A DNA stretch of 9,214 bases from Bacilli bacterium (GCA_017551465.1 JAFZLN010000011.1:1-9214), one strand, 5' to 3'. Counted from the stretch's first letter, positions 1 to 6,484 are shown. The notes: generated by a model not told the origin, from the sequence alone. Translations and numbers: made by a program.

Positions 1-631
1 CACCAGAATCACGGAAGTTAATGACACCTTCAGCATGGATATAACGTGGAGCAGCATCTTTAACTTTGAATTTATAGACTTTAGCAGCGCTTAAAGCGTT
101 TTCACTAGTGGCCGCTCTATAGTAATATTCTTGTCCTAATTCAGAGTTATAGAAGTTATAAGATTTTGTCGTGGATTCCACTAATTTAGCGTTGGTGAAT
201 TCTTTGTTTTTAGCGATTTGTACGTAGTACTTACTCGCAGAAGTAACTTCATTAAATGTTAAGGCGATTGGATTTGGTTGAGATTGGTCATTATGATAAC
301 TACTATCTTCAGCGTTGACCTTTGGAACGTACGTCTTAATACTTGTCCAATCTGGGTCCGCTAAATAGCGGCTCATTAAATCAGTATGTGTATCTTTTTC
401 ACCAAGGTCTTCGACTTCACCATTACCGGATGTTTGTGAAGATTGAGTTGATTGTGTGGACTGAGTTGATTGACTAGATTCTGTTGATTGCGCAGATGAT
501 TCAGAAGTTTGACTGCTTGTGGTTTCACTGCTTATTTCTGATCTAGATGATTCAGAAGAAGAAGTGGGATTATTACACGCAGTTAAAATTAATGAACTGA
601 GCATCAAAACAAACAATGCTTGTTTTTTCAT
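1..631 (-). CDS. Secreted lipoprotein with FN3-like domain and start of a tyrosine-phosphatase-type domain (3' end outside window)
   Basis: The first 210 residues are present; the gene runs off the left edge. The N-terminus is a lipoprotein signal peptide: MKK, a hydrophobic core, then the lipobox L16-T-A-C19, so the protein should be lipid-anchored on the outer face of the membrane. Residues about 22-68 are a Ser/Thr/Gln-rich low-complexity stalk. Residues about 119-192 look like a fibronectin-III/Ig-type beta sandwich (KYYVQIAKNKEF, GQEYYYRAATS). The visible end, residues 205-210, reads NFRDSG. That resembles the N-F-R-D-[LS]-G motif that opens bacterial secreted tyrosine/lipid phosphatases of the Y_phosphatase3 (LipA-like) family. 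The catalytic Cys-x5-Arg loop would lie beyond the window, so phosphatase activity is inferred. The start is supported by AGAGGTG about 8 nt upstream. The gene follows xylA on the same strand but is separated from it by a terminator. Confidence 0.72.
   Translation of the reverse strand, partial: MKKQALFVLMLSSLILTACNNPTSSSESSRSEISSETTSSQTSESSAQSTESSQSTQSTQSTQSSQTSGNGEVEDLGEKDTHTDLMSRYLADPDWTSIKTYVPKVNAEDSSYHNDQSQPNPIALTFNEVTSASKYYVQIAKNKEFTNAKLVESTTKSYNFYNSELGQEYYYRAATSENALSAAKVYKFKVKDAAPRYIHAEGVINFRDSG
446..472 (-). repeat. Tandem Gln-Ser-Thr codon repeat in the lipoprotein stalk
   Basis: Three consecutive Q-S-T tripeptides (9-bp period, imperfect at the nucleotide level) sit inside a longer Ser/Gln/Thr/Glu-rich stretch, residues about 22-68 of the lipoprotein. 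Such stalks usually space a folded domain away from the membrane or through the cell wall, and they often vary in length between strains. Confidence 0.6.
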
Positions 632-778
632 ATTATGCACCTCTTATATGTTTCTATTGTTTCATCTTTTACTCATTTAAGCATAGGACTATTCTACTTT
701 TTTAAGATGTTTATTATGTGAAGGCAAAATAAAACCAGGCACCGAAATGCCTGGTATTTATTTAAGTTTAGTTAAGAA
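632..778. other. Intergenic gap between xylA and the lipoprotein gene
   Basis: This 147-bp gap holds the xylA terminator (724-755) and the lipoprotein gene's ribosome binding site (AGAGGTG on the minus strand, near 640-646). A minus-strand promoter for the lipoprotein gene is expected between about 650 and 720. TAGAAT-like boxes are present there, but none has a convincing -35 partner, so I do not assign one. Confidence 0.5.
724..755 (-). terminator. Rho-independent terminator of xylA
   Basis: On the minus strand an 8-bp perfect stem (ACCAGGCA / TGCCTGGT, with arms at 748-755 and 734-741) closes a 6-nt loop, TTTCGG. It is followed at once by a T-rich tract, TTTATTTTG. It lies about 23 nt beyond the xylA stop. 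The plus-strand side is followed by a weaker T-rich run, so some bidirectional activity is possible, but there is no plus-strand gene upstream to need it. Confidence 0.9.
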
Positions 779-2101
779 TTACTTGCCGAATAAAACATCG
801 TTAACGATGGCTTCGAGCATTTCTTGACGGCCACTGCCTGGAAGTTCAGGAGCACCCATCTTGCAAGCATAATCGGATAATTCTTTTAAGCTTGTCTTGT
901 TGTTTAAGATCTTTTGACCGATTTCTGTTTCACGGAAGGAAGAGTATTTCTTTTCGATGAATTGATCAATACGGCCATCTTCGATGATTTGAGCTGCTTT
1001 GATTAAACCTAAAGCGAATGTATCCATACCTAAGATATAGGCTAAGAACATATCTTCCATTGTGTAGGATGGACGACGTGTTTTGGAGTCGAAGTTGAAG
1101 CCACCAGTGAGACCACCATTCTTTAAGACTTCATACATACATTGTGTCGCACTGTAGACATCGAATGGGAATTCGTCTGTATCCCAACCTAAGAGCATAT
1201 CGCCTTGGTTAGCATCGATGGAACCTAACATACCATTGATGGCAGAGATTCTTAAATCGTGTTGGAATGTATGACCCGCTAAAGTAGCGTGGTTAGCTTC
1301 GATGTTCATCTTGAAGTCTTTGTCTAAGCCGTGGGCTCTTAAGAAGCCAATAGCTGTAGCGGCGTCGAAGTCATATTGGTGTTTCATTGGTTCTTTTGGT
1401 TTTGGTTCGATATAGAAATCGCCTTTGAAACCGATGGAACGGCCATATTCAACAGCCATCTTCATTAAACGAGCAATGTTTTCTTGTTCGAATTTAACAT
1501 CTGTATTGAGTAATGTTTCGTAACCTTCACGACCACCCCAGAAGACGTAACCTCTACCACCTAATTTAACGGTGATATCTAAGGCTTTCTTAACTTGAGC
1601 AGCGGCGAAAGCGAAGACATCCGCACTGTTTGTGGAACCAGCACCATTGCAGAAACGTGGGTTACTGAACATATTGGCGGTGCCCCATAAACATTTGATA
1701 TCTGTGCCTTTCATCTTTTCTAAGATGTAGTCACTGATTTCATCTAATTCTTTGTTTGTATCTTTGATATCTGCACATTCTGGAACTAAGTCAACATCAT
1801 GGAAGCAGAAATATTTGATACCGAGTTTCTTCATGAATTCGAAACCGGCATCGACTTTGGCTTTTGCGTGTTCCATTGTACCGACTTTAGCACCGAAGCT
1901 CTTGTCGGCTGGACCGGCACCAAACATATCAACACCTGTAGCGCCTAAGTTGTGCCACCAAGCCATAGCGAATGGGAGGTGTTCTTTCATTGGTTTGCCT
2001 AAGATGATTTGGTCTGGGTTGTAGTAATGGAAAGCAAAAGGATTTTTGCTGTCTTTTCCTTCAAATTTAATTTCAGGAATATTTGGGAAAATTTCTTTCA
2101 T
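779..2101 (-). CDS. xylA: Xylose isomerase
   Basis: Converts D-xylose to D-xylulose (and D-glucose to D-fructose) in the cytoplasm, the first step of bacterial pentose use before xylulokinase. The protein has 440 residues, the usual length of the long-type (class II) enzyme. All key residues are visible in the class II numbering: catalytic H101 and D104 (CFHDVD), the VFWGGREGYE signature at 187-196, metal ligands E232, E268, H271, D296, D307, D309 and D339, and K234 in IEPKPKEP. The start is the ATG at 2101, giving MKEIFPNIPE, because AGAGG lies 7 nt upstream. An in-frame ATG at 2137 adds 12 residues but has no such site. The gene is monocistronic, with its own terminator and a divergent neighbour. 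No xylulokinase, XylR regulator or xylose transporter lies in the window. Confidence 0.97.
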   Translation of the reverse strand: MKEIFPNIPEIKFEGKDSKNPFAFHYYNPDQIILGKPMKEHLPFAMAWWHNLGATGVDMFGAGPADKSFGAKVGTMEHAKAKVDAGFEFMKKLGIKYFCFHDVDLVPECADIKDTNKELDEISDYILEKMKGTDIKCLWGTANMFSNPRFCNGAGSTNSADVFAFAAAQVKKALDITVKLGGRGYVFWGGREGYETLLNTDVKFEQENIARLMKMAVEYGRSIGFKGDFYIEPKPKEPMKHQYDFDAATAIGFLRAHGLDKDFKMNIEANHATLAGHTFQHDLRISAINGMLGSIDANQGDMLLGWDTDEFPFDVYSATQCMYEVLKNGGLTGGFNFDSKTRRPSYTMEDMFLAYILGMDTFALGLIKAAQIIEDGRIDQFIEKKYSSFRETEIGQKILNNKTSLKELSDYACKMGAPELPGSGRQEMLEAIVNDVLFGK

Positions 2102-2200
2102 ATGTATACCTCTACGATATGATATTGACATATGCACAGCATAAATAAATTGACTTTCTTGCGCTGATAATGGTTATTTTGTTATGTGAGCAAAACAGGG

Positions 2201-2220
2201 AAATAATATTTATATTATTT
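2201..2220. promoter_or_regulatory. Perfect AT-rich palindrome upstream of xylA (operator candidate)
   Basis: AAATAATAT and ATATTATTT are perfect 9-bp inverted arms around a 2-bp centre. The site sits about 100 bp upstream of the xylA start, where a sugar-responsive repressor could act. The sequence is pure A/T, in DNA already rich in A/T, so chance is a real alternative. It does not resemble the known Bacillus XylR operator. Confidence 0.3.
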
Positions 2221-2253
2221 AGCCATTAATATTTATGTGATTAATTATCGACG

Positions 2254-2274
2254 AGAATTTTTAAATTAAATTCT
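2254..2274. repeat. 7-bp-arm inverted repeat in the xylA control region
   Basis: AGAATTT (2254-2260) and AAATTCT (2268-2274) form a perfect inverted repeat with a 7-bp spacer, 33 bp from the palindrome at 2201-2220. It could be a second operator or a chance feature of AT-rich DNA. The sequence alone does not show a function. Confidence 0.3.
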
Positions 2275-2306
2275 TTTTCGATTTGTTAAGACTACTTCAA
2301 AACGAT

Positions 2307-2324
2307 TTGTGTTTACTCTTTCAA
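2307..2324 (-). promoter_or_regulatory. Candidate catabolite-response element (cre)
   Basis: Read on the minus strand this is TTGAAAGAGTAAACACAA. Against the published Bacillus consensus WTGNAANCGNWWNCAWWW it differs at the central C and at one flanking W. It lies in the xylA/membrane-protein control region, where carbon-catabolite control by CcpA is common for pentose genes. It overlaps the -35 box of the divergent plus-strand promoter and is about 210 bp upstream of xylA, so it might control either gene. The loss of the central CpG weakens the case. Confidence 0.35.
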
Positions 2325-2340
2325 ACAATATTTGTAAAAT
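2312..2340 (+). promoter_or_regulatory. Sigma-A-type promoter of the membrane-protein gene
   Basis: TTTACT (2312-2317) and TAAAAT (2335-2340) are separated by 17 bp, matching the -35 and -10 consensus at 4/6 and 5/6. Transcription would start near 2347 and give a leader of about 17 nt carrying the ribosome binding site GAGGT at 2352-2356, 7 nt before the ATG at 2364. Confidence 0.55.
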
Positions 2341-2363
2341 AGTTTGACTGCGAGGTTAGCAAA

Positions 2364-3419
2364 ATGAAAGAAAGAACTAAAGAAGTATTAAGAGATGGGT
2401 TCGGCGTATTGGTCAATAACGCCGCGGCAATTAGAGGGGCAAAAAACGGTCCATTATGGTTAACAATCGTTTTCTTTGTCTTATCTTTATTCTTGCCTGT
2501 CCTCCCTATTTTTATCGCCCAAGCTAATGTCAATGGTTCCACTTTTTTAAATAAATACACCTATGGTTTAGAAAGAACTCTTACCGCGATGGCCATTGAT
2601 TTACATGATAATCGTCATGTTGAATTTGATTTAGGTGTTGATCACTTATTATCCGTTAAAGAAAACGGTGCGGCTATTAACTATGAAGAATATGGCGCTA
2701 CAAAGCCATTTGCGACATATGAAAATAAAGCCACAGGCCAATATGATTTCATGATTTATGTCAGCAACGTTCAAACAAACGCTGAAAAGAAACTTATTAG
2801 CACCGCTGTTAGTGCTAAAACATATAAATTAAAAACACTTGAAGCATCTACTGAAGCCGAAGGTGTTTATACACCTAGCTACATGGTGATCTTCCCAGAT
2901 ACATTCTTTATGGTTGTATACGGCCAAGATTCCACTAAAGCAGTGGCCTCTTCCTATAACGGTGATTATAAAACCATGGAAGCCACTCAAACCGGTTTAG
3001 CTGATTTATTAAAAGTCACTGATAAAGAAGGTAACGTTATTGCTCAAGATATCTTAAGTGATGACTACACCAAAGGCTTCTTAAACAACTTCAAAAAGGT
3101 TTTAGATAAATCTTATGAATCAAGTAAGGTTGTTAATGTCTGGGGTACAAGTGGTATCTACTTAGCGATTTTCTTCGGTTTAAGTATTGTGATGGGCTTC
3201 ATCATGTGGATCTTAACCCGTGGTAAGAACAATCCAAATAACTACTTCACACCATGGTTAACACAAAAGATTGAAGCAAGACTTGCTTTATCACCTGCTA
3301 TCATTACTTTAATTGCTGGTTTCTTCTTAACAAGCCAAGCTCCACTATTCTTCATCTTAACTTTAGGTTTAAGAATTATGTGGATTTCTATGAAGGAATT
3401 AAGACCTACTCAAGCTTAA
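2364..3419 (+). CDS. Unidentified membrane protein with a large extracytoplasmic domain
   Basis: This 351-residue protein has one transmembrane segment near the N-terminus (about 31-53, LWLTIVFFVLSLFLPVLPIF) and three near the C-terminus (about 263-284, 308-324, 326-342). Between them is a hydrophilic block of roughly 210 residues (54-262). With the basic N-terminal tail inside, that block should face outward and both termini should be cytoplasmic. The architecture (one helix, a long outer domain, a C-terminal helix cluster) loosely recalls DUF1189-type proteins found in Firmicutes, but I cannot confirm membership and see no catalytic motif. The start has GAGGT 7 nt upstream and a promoter at 2312-2340. 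It is the only plus-strand gene here, divergent from xylA and convergent with the gdpP operon, whose last stop codon overlaps its own. A role in sugar uptake or sensing would be a guess from position only. Confidence 0.8.
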   Translation: MKERTKEVLRDGFGVLVNNAAAIRGAKNGPLWLTIVFFVLSLFLPVLPIFIAQANVNGSTFLNKYTYGLERTLTAMAIDLHDNRHVEFDLGVDHLLSVKENGAAINYEEYGATKPFATYENKATGQYDFMIYVSNVQTNAEKKLISTAVSAKTYKLKTLEASTEAEGVYTPSYMVIFPDTFFMVVYGQDSTKAVASSYNGDYKTMEATQTGLADLLKVTDKEGNVIAQDILSDDYTKGFLNNFKKVLDKSYESSKVVNVWGTSGIYLAIFFGLSIVMGFIMWILTRGKNNPNNYFTPWLTQKIEARLALSPAIITLIAGFFLTSQAPLFFILTLGLRIMWISMKELRPTQA

Positions 3420-3757
3420 TCCCCATAGTCACTACCGCGTGACTTATCTTCAGCGTAAATCTGTAAGGCATCAGTCACGTCAGTAACTTCTAAATAAATA
3501 TAGTTGTCGACTTCCGTTAATGGATTTTCAAAATTACCGGTAAAGACAACTTTTTTATTCCTCTTTACAAGTTCAAGCATCTTATTGATAATAAGTGGAA
3601 ATTTATCTGCATAGTGATCTTTAAAGCCCATTAATTGGGTATAGAATACTGGTTCTAAATAGAATGATTCACCACTTTCAAGAAAGTATAAAGCGGAGAA
3701 GGGATTATTCTCATCCTTTTCTTTTCTTAGATTTTTGAATTCTTCATAGTCTTTCAT
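3416..3757 (-). CDS. Small acidic protein of unknown function, coupled to rlmH
   Basis: This 113-residue soluble protein is not recognised. It has no signal peptide, membrane segment or metal-binding motif. It is rich in Asp, Glu and aromatic residues (SFYLEPVFYTQLMGF, DNYIYLEV), with a probable helix around residues 52-66 followed by beta strands (KKVVFTGNF, NYIYLEVTDV). The ATG overlaps the rlmH stop as ATGA, with GAGG 10 nt upstream inside rlmH, so it is probably co-translated as the last gene of the operon. Its stop codon interlocks with that of the convergent plus-strand gene. Clean coupling and a good ribosome binding site argue that it is a real gene; whether it serves the ribosome or something else cannot be told from sequence. 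Confidence 0.75.
   Translation of the reverse strand: MKDYEEFKNLRKEKDENNPFSALYFLESGESFYLEPVFYTQLMGFKDHYADKFPLIINKMLELVKRNKKVVFTGNFENPLTEVDNYIYLEVTDVTDALQIYAEDKSRGSDYGD
3427..3444 (+). repeat. Short hairpin just past the convergent stop codons
   Basis: AGTCAC (3427-3432) and GTGACT (3439-3444) pair across a 6-nt loop, starting 8 nt after the stop of the plus-strand gene, with TATCTTC following. It might slow or end transcription of that gene, but the T-run is poor and the bases also encode the C-terminus of the opposing 113-residue protein. Confidence 0.25.
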
Positions 3758-4233
3758 TTGTGGTATACCTCATTTCTATTGATTTTGAATGCGCGATAGA
3801 TTTGTTCTAAAAGAATCAATCTGGTCATTTGATGTAAGAAGGTCATATTTGATAAAGACAATCTATCGTTGCAGCGGTTCTTGAGTTCTTCACTTAAGCC
3901 GTACGAGCCACCGATGACAAAGGAGATATTAGAACCTCCTAAAACAAACTTATCCTCAATATATTTAGCGAATTCTTCACTTGTTAATTGCTTCTTAACT
4001 AAATCTAAGCCAATAAGATATTCGTTATTTTTTAATAACTTCATAATCTTTTGACCTTCTTTATTCTTAACGTTTTCAATATCCTTTTGACTTGGGTTAT
4101 TGTTCACTGGTTCATCATCCACTTCAATAATTTCTATTTGGGTGTATGGTTCAAGTCTTTTGAGATATTCGTTAATACCTTGTTTTAAGTAGGCTTCTTT
4201 TAAGTGCCCAATCGCGTAGATTTTAATTTTCAT
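3754..4233 (-). CDS. rlmH: 23S rRNA (pseudouridine1915-N3)-methyltransferase RlmH
   Basis: A SPOUT-class methyltransferase that uses S-adenosylmethionine to methylate N3 of pseudouridine 1915 in helix 69 of 23S rRNA on assembled 70S ribosomes. The 159-residue length is that of the Bacillus enzyme. Visible hallmarks are the N-terminal KIYAIGHLKEAY strand-helix, the cofactor loop FVIGGSYGLS (105-114), the knotted C-terminal segment starting at LSLSNMTFLHQ (125-135) and running through EQIYRAFKI, and the conserved C-terminal Y-H-K (157-159) that contacts RNA. The start has a strong CGGAGGAG site about 9-11 nt upstream, inside walJ, and the gene overlaps the walJ end by 11 nt. The small downstream gene begins at its stop codon. 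Adjacency of a YycJ/WalJ-type gene and rlmH is also seen in Staphylococcus. Confidence 0.96.
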   Translation of the reverse strand: MKIKIYAIGHLKEAYLKQGINEYLKRLEPYTQIEIIEVDDEPVNNNPSQKDIENVKNKEGQKIMKLLKNNEYLIGLDLVKKQLTSEEFAKYIEDKFVLGGSNISFVIGGSYGLSEELKNRCNDRLSLSNMTFLHQMTRLILLEQIYRAFKINRNEVYHK

Positions 4234-4981
4234 GAGGCAAGTCTCCTCCGGAAAGTGATTTCCACTGGTTCGCGCACCTAATAATATATTTATCCTTATT
4301 AATATGGAAGTGATTAAAAATTTTATCGTAAGCCTCTAACGCTAATTCTGGGGTATTAGCCTCTTCAGAAAGATGGGCTAAGGTAATCTCTTTAGTGTTA
4401 TCTCCAATGATGGATATCGTCGCGATCGCGCTATCTTCATTACATAAGTGACCATATTCTGAAAGAATACGGTTCTTTAGTTCAAATGGTCTATTCGTAT
4501 GTAAAAGCATCTTAATATCGTGATTAGATTCAATAATTAAATATGTTGGATTCTTAATGATTGGTAAAGAGTCTTCTAAAAAGACACCAGTATCAGTCAT
4601 ATAGAACAATGATTCTTTATCATCCTTAATGAAAAAGCCACATGGATTAATCGCATCATGGCTAGTCTTAATTGGGGTGATAGTAAAGTCCCCCACTGTA
4701 AAAGGAATATTTGGTATAACGACATTAGAAAGAGATGTAGGAAGCGTTCCTTCTAAAGCGTACATAATCTTTGGAGAAATGAACTTTAATCCCGAAATAT
4801 GATCAGTGTGATTATGGGTAAATAAGGCACCTGTGATGTCTTTTACGCTTAAATGTATTTCTTCTAGACCTTCAGTAAGACGCGTTAAAGAAATGCCCAT
4901 ATCAATTAATAATACGGTCTTATTAGAGACAATAATGGTCGCATTACCTTTGGAGCCAGAAGCAATAATATGGTAGTACAT
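4223..4981 (-). CDS. walJ: Metallo-beta-lactamase-fold hydrolase, YycJ/WalJ-like
   Basis: A 252-residue cytoplasmic metallohydrolase. The opening IIASGSKGNATII and the di-metal motif H56-N-H58-T-D60-H61 are typical of the YycJ/WalJ family. Further likely ligands are H108 (KTSHDA), D130 (YMTDTG) and H203 (LAHLSEEAN), and ESNHD (151-155) and YGHLCNED (176-183) resemble family sequence. Relatives are proposed to be exonucleases linked to DNA repair and cell-wall stress; the exact substrate is not known from sequence. I chose the ATG at 4981 because MYYHIIASGSKGN aligns with the family's N-terminus and overlaps the dnaB stop as TAATG. A longer in-frame start at 5026 lies inside dnaB and adds residues foreign to the family. 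No good ribosome binding site is visible, so expression probably depends on reinitiation after dnaB. The usual partners walR and walK are absent. Confidence 0.88.
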   Translation of the reverse strand: MYYHIIASGSKGNATIIVSNKTVLLIDMGISLTRLTEGLEEIHLSVKDITGALFTHNHTDHISGLKFISPKIMYALEGTLPTSLSNVVIPNIPFTVGDFTITPIKTSHDAINPCGFFIKDDKESLFYMTDTGVFLEDSLPIIKNPTYLIIESNHDIKMLLHTNRPFELKNRILSEYGHLCNEDSAIATISIIGDNTKEITLAHLSEEANTPELALEAYDKIFNHFHINKDKYIIRCANQWKSLSGGDLPHEN

Positions 4982-6483
4982 TAGTTCGCTGCGTTTTCGG
5001 CTATCTCTCGCATTTGTTGGAGCCATTCTTCACTTGGCTCATCAAAACGGCCAAAGCTCTTATAGAAGAAGAGATAGGCATTACCGGTTTGACCATTTCT
5101 GTTTTTAGCGACGTTCACTTCAACATAAGAAACGTCACCACCCATTGGTTCACCAGTAATCTTTTCTTTTTGTTCTTTTACCATTTCAAAACGTTCACTA
5201 CCACTTAAGTGGCCCATCTTCTTATTACCAGCGGCTTGGTTAGGCGCTTTACTATTTTTGTAATAGTCTTCACGGTAAAGGAGCATGACGACGTCAGCGT
5301 CTTGTTCAATAGAACCAGAGTCACGTAAGTCAGAAAGAATAGGACGTTTATTTTCACCACGTTTTTCAACGTCACGGGATAGTTGTGAAACGACAATAAT
5401 TGGGACTTGGAGTTCTCTTGCTAAGGCTTTAAGCGCTAAAGAGGTTTTACGGACTTCTTCTTGTCGAGAATCCGCACCTTTAGAGGAACTACCTGTGGTA
5501 ACAAGACCTAAGTAGTCGATGATAATCATACCTAAATCAGGTTCATTAGCTTGGAGTTTTCTACTCTTAGCGATGATATCCATTAACTTGCCGTTTGGGG
5601 AGTCATCAATATAGATTGGTAAACTACCAATTTTATAAATCGCATTAGCGACTTTTGCTCTATCAACACCCACAAGGTTACCTGTGGTAATTTTGGTTAA
5701 GGAAACGGAAGATTCCACACCGATAAGACGCTTAATAAGCGCTTCCGCAGGCATTTCTAGTGAGAAGATAGCAATAGGCTTATTTGTACGGTTTGCCGCT
5801 CTATAGGCGAAATTAAGCGCTAAAGCGGTTTTACCAACAGATGGACGAGCAGCAACAATGATCATGTCGCCTGGATGGAAGCCTTGTGTAATATTGTTTA
5901 ATCTATCGAAGCCAGTGGTAAGACCACTAACACCATCGGTTTTAACTTCTTGTGGTGTTTCAATGTTGAGTTTAACTTCTTCAGCAACATCTTTGGCTTT
6001 TTTAAATTCTGCGACTCTTCTTTTTTCAACCGCATCTTTTAATGTGGTTTCACTGTTAGCGATGAATTCGTTAACATCGTTAATCTCTTCACTTAAATAG
6101 GCAGAATCGATATCACGACATGTTTGAATAAGTCTTCTTAAGACGGCTTGGTCATTAACGATATTGACGTAGTAATCAATACTAGAAAGAGCGACCATGG
6201 CATCGGAACATTGTTGAAGGTATTCAACACCACCGATGGTTTCGAGTTCTTTCATATTCATAAGTTCTTCAGTGACAGTTAAAACATCAACTGGAGTTTG
6301 TTTGTCAAACAAATTCTTAATTGCGCGATAAATGAGTTGGTGTTTGCCTAAAAAGAAATCTTCTTCGTTTAATCTAGAGAAGACAGTGTATAAGCATTCT
6401 CTTGATAATAAAGCTGAACCAAGAACCGCTTGCTCCGCTTGCGCATTATAAGGGAGTTCACGACTATTTTTACTAACGGCCAT
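4981..6483 (-). CDS. dnaB: Replicative DNA helicase DnaB (DnaC in Bacillus nomenclature)
   Basis: The hexameric 5'-3' helicase that unwinds the replication fork. The 500-residue protein has the N-terminal primase-interacting domain (about 9-110, PYNAQAEQAVLGSAL), a linker helix (about 140-185) and a RecA-like motor (about 186-480). Visible motor motifs are Walker A ARPSVGKT (212-219, K218), FSLEMP with E243, Walker B MIIIDYLGL (319-327, D323), the sensor-like VVSQLSR (364-370), DLRDSGSIEQDAD (385-397) and the arginine-finger segment AKNRNGQTG (459-467). Between LYREDYY and VEVNVAK lies an extra charged segment of about 35 residues compared with Bacillus DnaC (see findings). The start has GGGGAGGAG inside the rplI end, and only 1 nt separates the two genes. 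The rplI-dnaB order is conserved across Firmicutes. Confidence 0.97.
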   Translation of the reverse strand: MAVSKNSRELPYNAQAEQAVLGSALLSRECLYTVFSRLNEEDFFLGKHQLIYRAIKNLFDKQTPVDVLTVTEELMNMKELETIGGVEYLQQCSDAMVALSSIDYYVNIVNDQAVLRRLIQTCRDIDSAYLSEEINDVNEFIANSETTLKDAVEKRRVAEFKKAKDVAEEVKLNIETPQEVKTDGVSGLTTGFDRLNNITQGFHPGDMIIVAARPSVGKTALALNFAYRAANRTNKPIAIFSLEMPAEALIKRLIGVESSVSLTKITTGNLVGVDRAKVANAIYKIGSLPIYIDDSPNGKLMDIIAKSRKLQANEPDLGMIIIDYLGLVTTGSSSKGADSRQEEVRKTSLALKALARELQVPIIVVSQLSRDVEKRGENKRPILSDLRDSGSIEQDADVVMLLYREDYYKNSKAPNQAAGNKKMGHLSGSERFEMVKEQKEKITGEPMGGDVSYVEVNVAKNRNGQTGNAYLFFYKSFGRFDEPSEEWLQQMREIAENAAN

Positions 6484-6484
6484 A

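Noticed and set aside
1752..2024. Open frames opposite xylA, and similar ones opposite dnaB, rplI, rlmH and gdpP
   Set aside because: They are antisense or out-of-frame shadows of strongly conserved genes, lack ribosome binding sites, and have no plausible protein signature.
2102..2137. Longer N-terminus for xylA, starting at 2137
   Set aside because: It adds 12 residues (MHMSISYRRGIH) not typical of the family and has no ribosome binding site, whereas the ATG at 2101 has AGAGG at 7-nt spacing and gives the standard 440-residue enzyme.
2298..2309. CAAA-ACGA-TTTG as a second cre site
   Set aside because: Only the inner AAnCGnWW-type core fits; the outer TG and CA positions that define cre are wrong on both strands.
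4982..5026. Longer N-terminus for the walJ-like gene, starting at 5026
   Set aside because: The 15 extra residues are the dnaB 3' end read in another frame; the family begins close to I-A-S-G-S, which fits the ATG at 4981.
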